64,000 nucleotides of DNA from Branchiostoma floridae. Its lineage: Eukaryota; Chordata; Leptocardii; Amphioxiformes; Branchiostomatidae. Numbering within the stretch: position 1 is the stretch's first letter; each line of letters opens with the position of its first letter. Made by a program: the position numbers and the translations under genes. Below the pieces are notes generated by a model. It saw only the letters and a program-made list of their open reading frames with translations, had not been told where the DNA came from and did no database searches. This document shows positions 23,201 to 33,502 of the stretch, piece after piece. The stretch is taken from NCBI RefSeq assembly GCF_000003815.2, contig NC_049988.1, forward strand, positions 1,782,678 through 1,846,677, written 5' to 3'.

Positions 23201-26200
23201 TTTTTGCTTTGGACTTCACAACATCTGTTCCTCCCAGTTTTACATTACAACTGTAATTCTCCCACCTGTATACTTGTTTCTGAACCTCAGGCGCTTGCCT
23301 CTGGTGCTGTCTGGCCTTTTGTGAACTTTTAGTTTGCGGTCTGTCATCCTGTTGTGCCCTCTTGTCTGGTGCTTGGCCTGTGCCTGCTGTTCGCCTCGAC
23401 AGCCGAGCACTCCTCCTTGCCCCCTGAACGACCTCCGAGTCTCCCATTCCTCCAGCTCAGGTTCCAGCTGTGTGTGACTGTTCCGGTGTGTTGTTCCAGG
23501 AGGTTTTTCCTACCTCAGGAATAAGATGACAAATCCCCAGATGTTCCGTCAGTAAAGTATGCAGGTATGCAGTTCCCCAGACTATGCCGCCGTTTTACCG
23601 ACGCTGACTTCTCCGTACAAATTCCAAGAAATGTCCCTCAAACTAGCTAAGGAACTAATACTAGTAATTCCAAGTTCACTAGGACAGGTTAAAAGTGAAT
23701 TTGCCTCAGAAAAAGAAGGACTTCTAAAGTGTTTGGGGAAATCCAATATGGCGCCTGCACGTGCGCCCCCCTCCCACTAGGTGCCTGACACTAAAAACTA
23801 GGAAAAATCCTCAAAAAGTGCAGTATACACTAAAAAATATACGTCCAAAGTCCTCCTAAGCTACTCAAGTTTCCTTCAGAGCTAAAAAATTTCGACTAAA
23901 AACACTAATTCCTTGTAAAAGACGAAAGTTTGATTAAAAACTAAGAGCCTGTCGCATGAGCACGTCCGCCGTGTATCCCAGCAGTCACCACTGCAAGATG
24001 ACGAGGAATACTTACAGGTATAAGCTCTTTCACACTTCGGAGTACGCTAGAGCATAAATAGGAATTGTACATATACAGAGCACATCGAGACATTGTAATG
24101 CAAAGTGAAGCAACCAGGAGGAAAGAAAAAAAAAACTTAACACATGTTGACATATTACCCACAATTCCTGCCGGTACAAATATGTACCTGGAACCGTCAA
24201 GTGCTCATTTTACAACGAACATAAAAGCCAAAACCGTCAACGCGTCGTAATTTTAGTGCTTTTACCATCTACAGACTACACGTTTTATGATAAAATTTAG
24301 ATTTGATGAAACTTAAAAGAAAGGTTTAGAAAAGTGCGTCTGTACCGTAATAAAGGTCTGACTTACTTTTTTAACCTCTCTACTGTTTCAGGCAAATGCA
24401 GGAAATCTTAAACGATCGGTGACAGCTACAGAATGGACACACTATTTCCGGCAAGGAAGGTCAGGAGATTATAGTCCAAACAACAACAAGGTACAGTGTC
24501 CGAATTCCAAGGAAGAAAGAATTATTGGTTAAATATGCTAATTTTAAGGGAACTATTCTTTGTGTGGGATTGAAGAGATTTTGGATGGTTGTAAAATGTA
24601 TTATAACTAATCCATTACGGCGATAAGTATTTTGTAGTGTACGAGTAATAAACAACTCAAGTTGAAGTGATTTCAGATCATGTTAGGAGAAGCACAGTGT
24701 AATGGCACATGTCAAACCTTATCATAGCTATTACAATTCGTGTTTATCAGTTGTGCTATTTTGATTCATATTCTCTCCATGTCAAAATTCCATTTGAATT
24801 GTCACTGTTTCATTTTCCGTCATCAGGGCTGATACTTTGAAATAGTCACAGACTGAACAGCCAAACCAATAACCATGTTCACGGTGCCGAGTACGCATGC
24901 TCAGCGACGGGAATTATGGGTAATATGTCAAAAGTGAAGGCCCCTGAGACATAAATAAATCACGTCTTGTTATGCACGTCGAGACAATAATGGACTCGAA
25001 AATTATTTGTAAATCAGGGGACTTCCCACAATCGCTGTCGTTGCACATGCGTACTCGGTGCCGTGAACGCGATTATAGATTTTTAACAAAATCAGTCATC
25101 ATCGAATTGTTCTTGAAATGATACAGAATTTATCTGAGGACCGTGAGCCAGCAGGAATTGAGACCCTGCTGGCCGAACAAAGAGAGAGTAGGAAGCGGCG
25201 CAACTTCGTGTTGCAGGTCTTGTTGTTTGGGTTGTTCGTGACGGTCGTCATGGCGACGTCATACGTCGAAAAAAGCCCCATGGCGTACCACATGAGCCAA
25301 CATGTGCAAAACCTCATCCTCGACGGTGGCGAAGTGAGCTTTTCAGAGGTAACCCTGACTTCCGAGAGTTGATTTTTCTATTTCAAATAATCGGGAGATT
25401 ATAATATTTTGCTGTTCAGGTGTACAGAAAGAACTTCCTCAAGAATACAACACTATATGGTAGCCCTCTGTAGTGCCTTCTTGCATTTCAATAATACTTA
25501 GAAATGAGATATGGTTAACTATTCATCAGATATTCTCATGTTTTGTATTTTTGTTCTTTTTGTATGTATTTCTTTAATGTATGAGGTTGAGGACATCTCG
25601 TCCTTCTGGACTTGGATCACCCTAAGTTTAATCCCTGTCACGTACGGGGCCACTGTGGACAGCGCCGCAGACAACCAAGAAAATGTATTGCGATTCTCCT
25701 TCCCCGTTGGACCTGTTCAGCTACGTAATGTTAGATTAAAAACCAGGTAAATTTTATCGCAAATAGATAGATGTATATCATTGAATTGCATGAGTGACTC
25801 TGAAGTTCTTACATTATTAATAGTTTTTTTCAAAGATGAGCTTACACACTAAAAACTAACACTGTGACTTACTTTCGAATCGAGAAAAAAAGAAAGTTTA
25901 TAGGTAATATTGTGCAAGGAAGATTGTTTTCCCGTGGCGGTTGAAGATTCTGAATTAAGTAGTTTTATGTTCATAAACTCAGCTTACATTAGGCATATAG
26001 TCATATACGATTTGATAAGTACTATGTTGCGTTAACGTGGTAGTTCTATATCTTTTCTATCTGAACTTTTAGACTTGGAATGTGAGATCCCCGCCCGAAT
26101 GATGACAGTGTCGTCTCGCTGTACCGTGCCATACTCTGACGGTACAGCTGACAGACACAACTACACACAAGGCTGGATCCCAGATAACACAACAGCCAAC

Positions 26201-29200
26201 GGTACCGACGAAACCATCATGTGCAGTAAACACCTGGTGCTGCCTAATGCAGCAAGAACGCCGGGTTACCATCACTGTGTCGGAAAACTGCGCGATTGGC
26301 AAGACGTGTGGAAGTACACATTTGTCTCATTCGCAAATGGTATTATTAAAACTTATGTAAACGTATGTAGTTTTTAGGTTTATGTAAACGTCTGTAGTTT
26401 TTCAAATTATGTAAACGTCTGTAGTTTTTCAAATTATATAAAAGTCTGTAGTTTGTAGGATTGTGTAAACGTCTGTAGTTTGTAGGATTATGTAAACGTC
26501 TGTACTTTGTAGGATTATGTAAACGTCTGTAGTTTGTAGGATTATGTAAACGTCTGTAGTTTCTAGGATTATGTAAACGTCTGGAGTTTGTAGGATTATG
26601 CAAACGTCTGTAGTTTGTAGGATTATGTAAACGTCTGTAGTTTCTAGGATTATGTAAACATCTGTAGTTTGTAGGATTATGTAAACGTCTGTAGTTTCTA
26701 GGATTAGTAGTTTCAGTCATCGTGAAAACAATAACTAGTATTGATATTTCTAACTGGTAATACTCAAGTATTTAAATTTGACTCATTCTTACATGTTTGA
26801 TAAAGAAAACTTAAAGAATGAGCTTCATTTCACTGTATATAAATAATGATAACGCCATATGTTAGGGTTGGCATCCAGTATCAGAGGTATTTGAGTTTGC
26901 CTTGCATTACTTAGTCTGCTAGCCTGGGTACCATCCGGAAAGTAGTTCGCTCCGGTGTTCATTATATACTATATACAGTCGCTTCTAGCTCTGGCGTTCA
27001 TTGTTCACTGTATATATCGCTTCTCTGCTGTTCTGTCTGGTATCCCGGACCACGTTAACGTCTGGAATCGTCCAAATTTTGAATGAGGGCGCTGATTGGT
27101 CCCTACACTAGAGTAGACAAGCCCTCCGTCCGCCTGCAGGAGGGCCTGTTGTCATCGAACAAGCGCTATAGAACCTATCCCTTTATTTTCTCATCAACTG
27201 ACGTAACCACCAAAGGTTTGAATGCGTGGGTCTTCAGACGGATAGCAGAAGCAAACATATAGGAGCGAACTACTATCTGGATGGTACCCAAGCTATTAGT
27301 CTGCAGTTTCAAAAACAGATATAGCGTGCCACTTACTACGTACATACGCTGTTAACATGTATTCAATGTAAACACTCAGGTTTCCCGTATGTCGGACAAC
27401 ATGGCACCTACCGTGGCGGCGGTTACATCGCCTCTCTGGGAACAACAAACCAGTCCAGTTTAAACATGGCCGCCTACTTACAACAACACAACTGGCTGGA
27501 CAGCCAAACTCGAGCCGTCATCGTGGATGTCACACTGTACAACCCGCACGTGAACCTGTTTTCGCTTCTTTCATTGGTTGTTGAGTTCACCACCCTTGGA
27601 GCAGTTCACACGAGTTCAGAGGTCATCAGTTTGCGCCTGATGCAACGCGACGCCATTTTGCTGTTGGTTCTACGACTCTTCATGGCGCTTTTTCTGATGC
27701 ATTCTGCAGTTAAGGAAGGTGAAAACTTCTGATTTCTAGCGACACACAAGCTATTGATGAAGACACACGTACACAAACGGATTTTGTATTTGCTTAGTTT
27801 CGGCGCTAATATAAGTTGATTACTTTATTGCGTCACCACTGTCATGTGTCATATCTGTCATAGTGAATAAAATATAACACACAGACCCATATACAGTCAA
27901 ACCTGCCCGAGCGACCACCTCTTCTCAGCGACCACCTGGCCATTTCGACCGCTTTTTCTCGGTCCCGATTTTTTTCCCCATTGACGTAAGCATTAAGCGA
28001 CCTTTTCTCAACGACCACCTGGCCAACGCGACCGCGACCGGCCCAAATTGGGACCCATAACGACCGCATTATTTTCAAAATTGAGGTTTTCATCGATTTT
28101 TGATGATAACTAGCACGATTTTGTGCCGAAATCGGCCAGTTTGCATCGGATTTTGACTGCCATTACGATGTTATGTTTAGAATAAGGATGGCGGCGGTCA
28201 AATTTCGTTGTAAGAAAATCCGAATTTAGTTGTAACAGAAAAATCTATATCATTATAAAGTGGACGAATGCTGAAACGTATGTAGCATCATACCTTTTTA
28301 AGAAAGATCTGTGTAGCTCATACCTTTTTAAGAAAGATCTGTGTGAGTGCTTTTGTCCAATTGTACTGTACATTCACCGCCGGGTAAAATACGCTATCGG
28401 GACGTACCGGGCATCGAATTCGAAAGGTGCACTGCAGTTATTTCAGATACGACGATCAAGAACACAGCGACACATAAAGACTTGTATGGTAACTGACAGC
28501 GTCAAAGTTCCATTACTGTCTAAAATGTTAGTGTACAAATGCTTTAGAACACTGTATCGTATAAAAGCTCGATAAAAGCCAATTGAGGTTAAATTTACAA
28601 TTTACAGTGTGCGTGTTGAATTTGACATTAAAGACCTCGCTTCTTTGCGTGCGTGCAGTGTGCTTGCTATTTGCCATTAAACACAACGGAAACCATTTAT
28701 ACACTGCATCAGGCATGTTTTGAGTCGATACTCTTCTCAGCGACCACCTGTCCAAATCGACCGCTTTTTGTCGGTCCCCCGCGTGGTCGACTTGGGCAGG
28801 TTTGACTGTACCTATACACACACCAGCATATATACACTCAGTCACCATAGCCTTGCCTAGTTGTACATTTATTCAATTCGTAGATGTATGCATTTGATGA
28901 TTGACATTGTTATCAAATTAATGGCAAACGAAAAAAAAAGGAAATGTTTGGAAAACAGGCACATTTGATCACAAAACTTAATTCCTCATCTTTTCTATTT
29001 TCAGTTCCAAATTAATTTTGCAATATTACTACAAATTGCTATAATAGTATTTGGTGACATTTTGCAGCTGATTTTTGCGATTNNNNNNNNNNNNNNNNNN
29101 NNNNNNNNNNNNNNNNNNNNNNNNNNNNNNNNNNNNNNNNNNNNNNNNNNNNNNNNNNNNNNNNNNNNNNNNNNNNNNNNNNNNNNNNNNNNNNNNNNNN

Positions 29201-30023
29201 NNNNNNNNNNNNNNNNNNNNNNNNNNNNNNNCTCCTTCGGCCGCTGGATTACATCAGCCAGGTCTGGAACTGGATGGAAATCCTCATCATTGTCCTCGGT
29301 TGTTCCACACTCGGAGTCTACGTCTACACGCAAAGCAGCATTGACGTAGTTTCCGAGCAAAGAGCGGCTGGCAAAACCGCCTTTGACCAGTACAAAGCTG
29401 CTGCTAACTGGTTCCAAGTCTACACCTACCTTCTGGGTCTACTGATCTGCTGCATCACATTGAAGTTTCTAAGATTACTCCGCTTTAACTCTCACGTGTA
29501 CGCATTGTCTCTAACGCTGAAGAAATCCTTCAAGCCTGTAGCTCAATTTATGGTCACGGCCGGACTTGTTATAACAGCTTTCACAATGGTAGCAAATCTA
29601 ACCTTTGGTATCAAGTTGGAAGATTTCAGAGATATGCCTACGACATTCAAAAGCCTTCTTGTGATGATTTTGGGTGCATTTGACTTCGAAGGTCTCTCTG
29701 AAGGACATACAGTTCTTGGTCCACTAATTTTCTTCGGTTACCAAGCCCTGATGCAGTTTATGTTACTGAGCATGTTTATGACAATTGTCATGGATGTGTA
29801 CGCAAGGCGAGGACAAGAAACAAATCCGGAGGATGTAAGATTTGTTTCTTATATCAAAGAAACAGCATCGGGGGCAGCAGCCAAAGTAAGAGCCATACCC
29901 TCCGGTGTTAGGGCAGGTGGTTCACACATCCAAGAAGACAAGTTGCCAGATATGCTTGAGAATGTAAGCCGTGTCCTAGATAGGCTTGATAAATACAGTG
30001 CGAGCTATGACAGAACCCTTTAG
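17250..30023 (+). CDS. Polycystin-1-like channel protein, 3' half (ten exons seen)
   Basis: Membrane channel-like protein of the polycystin (PKD1/PKD1L) family. Visible exons: 17250-17463 (post-PLAT segment FTRVQRLSCCLTLLYSTML), 18460-18817 (LPVNLLIVFLFR...LPWWTTYI), 19162-19349 (AWFLIWATSF...FVMQPTKLL), 19815 to about 19907 (KPVEDED), 24392-24490, 25127-25348, 25586-25746 (FWTWI...VGPVQLRNVRLKTR), 26073-26339 (cysteine-containing lumenal part), 27380-27718 (GTYRGGGYIASL, WLDSQTRAVIVDVTLYN, then a TM helix) and 29232-30023 (WNWMEILIIVLG, further TM helices, pore region LLVMILGAFDFEG, LLSMFMTIVMDVY). Phases agree at most junctions, but 25746 to 26073 mismatches by one base. The GPS, REJ and PLAT parts expected upstream are absent. 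The C-tail has a short coiled-coil-like stretch (LPDMLENVSRVLDRLDKYS). Confidence 0.85.
19465..19677. mobile_element. Foldback element (MITE-like), copy 1
   Basis: The arms form an inverted repeat: ATAAGCCTTCTCACAC at 19465-19480 pairs with GTGTGAGAAGGCTTAT at 19662-19677. Pairing continues inward through the GCATGCG region and the shared GTCAAAG..GAAGGCC block. It sits in the polycystin intron before the KPVEDED exon. The inner block recurs in the element at 24877-25068. Confidence 0.65.
19942..21803 (-). CDS. LINE ORF2: APE endonuclease and reverse transcriptase (gapped)
   Basis: Polyprotein that nicks DNA and copies LINE RNA at the target. The N-terminal part is an apurinic-like endonuclease: N in YTNADQFPNK, E in LIVITEV, VGCVYRSPSGD, the GDFN motif (VIMGDFNIKEIDW), LLDLVIT and GKGDHCCL (where SDH is usual). 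After a linker (PKAFWRY) the gap hides the palm and fingers. The tail resumes with KASNKGNQMLGLINRTFYN, then HLEYGNIIWGPH and RRQRGDMIQVYKFL, typical of the CR1/L2 group thumb region. The frame has no ATG at its beginning: the first one is about 45 codons into the recognisable endonuclease, after two catalytic residues. It opens directly behind the ORF1 UGA in the same frame. Confidence 0.85.
20516..20615. other. Assembly gap in LINE ORF2 (100 N)
   Basis: Placeholder-sized gap. About 1.3 kb of reverse transcriptase coding sequence would be expected here for a full-length element, so the true gap is larger or the copy has an internal deletion. Confidence 0.95.
21804..23447 (-). CDS. LINE ORF1 protein with PHD finger and RRM-like domain
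   Basis: 547 residues. The basic N-terminus is followed by a PHD-type zinc finger at about residues 129-178 (CYCGS...WICCDACNTWWHADC...YYCAHC). A linker follows, then an RRM-like domain of the kind seen in LINE ORF1 proteins (NNIIVHNVPE at about 310, TRLGKK, DLLKAAKALRRS), a basic helix (RNRSLRRELKERRDRG) and a polar tail. Such proteins bind their own RNA; PHD fingers usually read histone tails. The ATG is at 23445-23447. The frame ends ATG UGA CUA G and continues open in the same frame into ORF2. Confidence 0.85.
   Translation of the reverse strand: MGDSEVVQGARRSARLSRRTAGTGQAPDKRAQQDDRPQTKSSQKARQHQRQAPEVQKQVYRWENYSCNVKLGGTDVVKSKAKKSRNGANQGLLPQQDNICNPTKVKSNAEVRNGSSQVTCVVVNDEGNCYCGSLHQEGGKWICCDACNTWWHADCARLNPETCSLYEKYQLDYYCAHCVITSVKRKQPTTGSNSSSHDAAGPDVPVGGSKDSMKIVVYSKNQEVLESLTRTLCEVTVRLNEMIEENQSSHPPCQIDSYADVVRKNKMTQRTGEHTEVYRPTGGRTETVSQREEEGKLVSSYTALEESVERERRKNNIIVHNVPELINKSTKEGTDHDTKFITEVASELGITIVVNKTTRLGKKADNRDRLLLATLHDQDSRHDLLKAAKALRRSDRFSNIYISPDLTPVERERNRSLRRELKERRDRGEVDLVIRGGKIANSRDHVIVSEKTPPHRQVVQDKLRILPANRDGHYAGSTMKDASHEDSGNTNRSNNVDRRQLHRCDGYNTKKTPLTSGDGQSTDNTMRDTTHVRMERVVTTVNNKNTM
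23781..24391. other. Intron sequence, possibly LINE 5' leader
   Basis: AT-rich sequence between LINE ORF1 and the next polycystin exon. Part may be the LINE 5' untranslated region, but no border could be placed. Confidence 0.4.
24877..25068. mobile_element. Foldback element (MITE-like), copy 2
   Basis: Inverted arms: GTTCACGGTGCCGAGTACGC at the left pairs with GCGTACTCGGTGCCGTGAAC at the right, with pairing continuing inward. It shares the GGTAATATGTCAAA..TGAAGGCC block with the element at 19465-19677 and lies in another intron of the same polycystin gene. Confidence 0.7.
26342..26707 (+). repeat. 27-bp minisatellite, about 13 copies
   Basis: The unit is gattatgtaaacgtctgtagtttgtag with few changes, starting a few bases after the donor of the polycystin exon that ends at 26339. 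The 27-bp period keeps a minus-strand frame open (a nine-residue repeat), which is not a gene. Confidence 0.9.
27894..28808. mobile_element. pogo/Tigger-like MITE, 915 bp, TA target duplication
   Basis: Terminal inverted repeats CAGTCAAACCTGCCC...CGACCAC at the left and their complement (GTGGTCGACTTGGGCAGG...) at the right, flanked by TA at 27892-27893 and 28809-28810. A subterminal module (cttctcagcgaccacctg...gaccgctttttctcggtccc) occurs in direct orientation near both ends. No transposase was seen, so it is non-autonomous. It lies in a polycystin intron. Confidence 0.85.
29083..29231. other. Assembly gap (149 N)
   Basis: Lies just before the last polycystin exon and hides its splice acceptor. 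An extra small exon may also be hidden. Confidence 0.95.
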
Positions 30024-30337
30024 GCGACCACAGGGACAAAATAGTGCTGTATGGAGAGTTTAAACTAATGTGCACAACGATAAATGTTTCTTGGTGAGAA
30101 GACGCAAAAGTAGTGGTTGACAAATAACAAAATATCATAATGCTATATTGAAATAATGCTCTGACATATTAGCTTTTATGATATTGATTATATTGTTTAT
30201 ACTGTTTCATTAGATTAGATTAGATATTTGCAATAGCATATATTTATTTATTATTATTAGATATTTGCAATAGTACATAGTTCAACTCCCATATATACTT
30301 AGATTGCCATACATTGTATCTGTTACAAATGTCGCGC

Positions 30338-30343
30338 AATAAA
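30338..30343 (+). terminator. Polyadenylation signal AATAAA of the polycystin-like gene
   Basis: AATAAA lies 315 bases after the stop at 30021-30023, on the coding strand, and is the first good signal. Assigned by position only. Confidence 0.5.
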
Positions 30344-30359
30344 GTTATATTCTGTTATC

Positions 30360-31528
30360 AATCAGCCTAATGAAATAAAAAAAAAGGTTGTTATCAAAGT
30401 GATCCCTATCACTTTTATATATTTGCATTTACCGCTCATGAATATACTTTCCATTTAACAGTTAACGTTATACCTTAGAAATATGTTTGGAGCTTTGAAA
30501 TGGTGTAATGGGTAGGTGTGTAGGTCAACGGCATATAACTCAATGAGAAATGATTGGATCTTTATGATATTTTATACGTTGATAACGGTTGTAAAAGAAT
30601 AATTTAATTCGAAATTGATTTACGTATGTATGGTAGTAATGACACGAAAGAAGAAGACAGGCATTGTATGTTTTGTCTTTTTTTAACAACATTATTAGTG
30701 AAGTCATGAATGGATCTTCATAATATTTTGTAGGTGAGTAGCGGTCGTGAAAATTACGTTACAGGGTAAAAATGGAAAATTTCATGAGTATAATGAAACT
30801 AACATTAGTTCATAAGACATTAATTTGTATTCATCATGTGTTTTATAAATGTAATTAGAACTTGCTGTGTTAAAAACGTAATATACAGTGCCTAAAACTC
30901 TGTCCCTTGCCAGCCTTGCCTAGCCGGTATTTCATGTCAGCCTTTATTATGTAAGGTATCTCCCAATATATCTATATTCCATTTAACATGACAATCCGTG
31001 GCTCAACAACAAAAAGAAAAGATTCTGAAATGGTACAAAATCATTGCATTGATGTTAATTTGTTATTTTGTTTATGCTCAAATAAACATCGTTGACAATT
31101 CAGACAAAACCATCGTTGTATCGCACAGTAAGCACAGATAAGCTGGTTTTCAAAAGCAAGGGTTTGAACAGAGCGTAGACAATCAGAGGTAGGTCTAGAT
31201 GTTTACACTAAGCTAGCTATGAGGACTTAGTAATCCCTAATATCCCTGGACTTTTGCACTTCTTATGCGGCGTTCAGATTAAAACTTTGCAATCGAAACG
31301 GGCTGCATCCAACACGCATTGTAGTGAAAATGTAATCAGTAAGACTCACACAAAGTCAGAAGGAAATCTAATCCGAACCAATCTCCTGACTTTCCGTCAG
31401 AGGCAAACTAAGCTTAGTGAAACTACTGTGACAGTCTGTTTGATGTTACACGTTCGTATTGCTCGGAAAATCGCACTTCTTTAGCAGAACCACATATAGC
31501 CGCCTCACTGCCAAGACCTGTCGCAACC
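30360..31528. other. Intergenic between polycystin-like and NHL genes
   Basis: AT-rich. A short motif (gattggatctttatgatatttt with variants) recurs near 30550, 30711 and 33170, a weak dispersed repeat. No coding exon was recognised. Confidence 0.45.
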
Positions 31529-33434
31529 ATGGCTGAAGAACTCCCCTCCGACGTTGTGCCAAGCCAACCGACGAACGATCCTTTCGAAACCAGCTGTATG
31601 AAACAAGCAGCCATAACTGTAAGTCCTGGTTCCGAAATTTGGGAAACTACCTTCAGGTCATGTGACAGACATGGCGATTCCTCCACCCTTAATGCCTATG
31701 ATGAAAATAACGACAGCGATCATCATCTTAACCCGTCAGAATATTCCACATCTGAGAACGAATTAGAAAAGGTTGTATCCGGACATAATACTGGCATCTC
31801 CTCTACTGATGGGTACGACTGGAACATGCGCGACATCCAACATCCTCTGCGTGCGCTGTATCAAAATCCGACGACGTGTGAGCGGGACGCCTTAAACCCT
31901 GATATGACATACTTACAAAATGCCAGGAACATGCGCAGCATCCAACATCCTCCGCGTGCGCTGTATCAAAACCCGACGTGTGAGCGGGACGCCTTAAACC
32001 CTGATATGACATACTTACAAAATGCCAGGAACATGCAGGACACCCAACATCCTCCTCGTGCACTGTATCAAAACCCGACGTGTGAGCGGGACGCCTTAAA
32101 CCCTGATATGACGTACTCGCAAAATGCCGTAATTAGCCCAAATCCGGTTTACCCGCCAATCCCCATCAACGCTATCGGCCATCTGGAACACCTGCACAAC
32201 GACCGTAACCCAAATCAGATCTATGAGCCAGACGTACGCACCGATCCCAGCGATGGTAATCCTAGCATCGAGTCATTTACAGTTACATACCAGGAACGTC
32301 ATGATAATGACAATAACGAACCAAGTGGTGCTGCAACTGAGAACATAGAAATGAACGATGTAGAGCATGATGCGGCAGAAGAGGCGACTGCTGTTTCGTG
32401 TATCCGCCCTAACCCCATCTCCAGGCCGGCCAACAGAGATCTCTACATCCAACCATACGCTGTCAGATATCAGGAACAGGGCGGAAGTAAGACACTGAAG
32501 TGTGGCGGAACGCCTTACGCCGTGAGATATCAGGAAGACAATGAGGATAACATTGTTGATGCTTATGGCGACAGAGTAACACATCATACTACCCCAGATG
32601 ACGTCGATGTTATCGTGACGCCATTTGCTGTCACGCATTCGTCCCAATATGGCATGACTGGCGTAACACGACGTGACGTGCCCATGACTAATACTGACAT
32701 ACCAGATTCTATTAGAGAAGACATTAACATACAGCAGATTCGACAGAACACAAGAGCACTTCATCGTCAAGATCTGTGTTCCATTACAAACGCCGGGTGG
32801 CCCTCACCCCAACATGACATACGCACCAAAAGCTCCCCAACAGGCAGCTCGCGNNNNNNNNNNNNNNNNNNNNNNNNNNNNNNNNNNNNNNNNNNNNNNN
32901 NNNNNNNNNNNNNNNNNNNNNNNNNNNNNNNNNNNNNNNNNNNNNNNNNNNNNNNNNNNNNNNNNNNNNNNNNNNNNNNNNNNNNNNNNTAGCAAAACCT
33001 GTATGTTTTGTGTGTTTGTATGTCGACAGCATAACTCTGTGAACTCATCACACGTGCATGAATAGATTTGATATTTTTGTAGGTGGGAGTGTCATATGAG
33101 ACCTCCCACGTTTGAGTAGCAGAATCTGTATGTTTTTTGTGTTTGTATGTATAAGCATAACTCAAGATGATTAGGACGGATCTTCATGATATTTTGGGAA
33201 GCGGTAGAAAAGAACTAAAGTCAAGTTTGAAACTGTGTATCGTTTCGGATGAGGAACTTCATTTGAATAATTTGTTTGATACAATGATGTGAAAATGCCA
33301 TGATTCCATACTTGGAAACCTTATTGGTAAATTAAGCGAATTGGGTTTTAACGATATGTGTAAGGTGATCAATAAAGTGAACATCATCAAACATAAGTTA
33401 TGCAAATCATGGCCATACTTGAATAGCCCCTTTG

Positions 33435-33502
<68 letters not shown>

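Larger units (their letters stand above)
19880..23780 (-). mobile_element. CR1-like non-LTR retrotransposon inside a polycystin intron
   Basis: A LINE with ORF1 (21804-23447) and ORF2 (in frame after the ORF1 stop, to 19942). Part of the reverse transcriptase is lost in the gap at 20516-20615. The 3' end is near 19880, next to a short tandem tail of GGTATGCA-like units (19848-19880 on the complement). The 5' end lies upstream of 23447 and was not fixed; the leader contains GCGCCATATTGG (complement of 23744-23755), a YY1-like core. It runs opposite to the host gene. Confidence 0.85.

Noticed and set aside
26346-26720. Minus-strand frame with the nine-residue repeat NYRRLHNPT
   Set aside because: Translation of the 27-bp intronic minisatellite, not a gene.
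27841-28093. Possible transposase frame in the 27894-28808 element
   Set aside because: The short frames follow the terminal repeats; no DDE or DNA-binding motif was seen.
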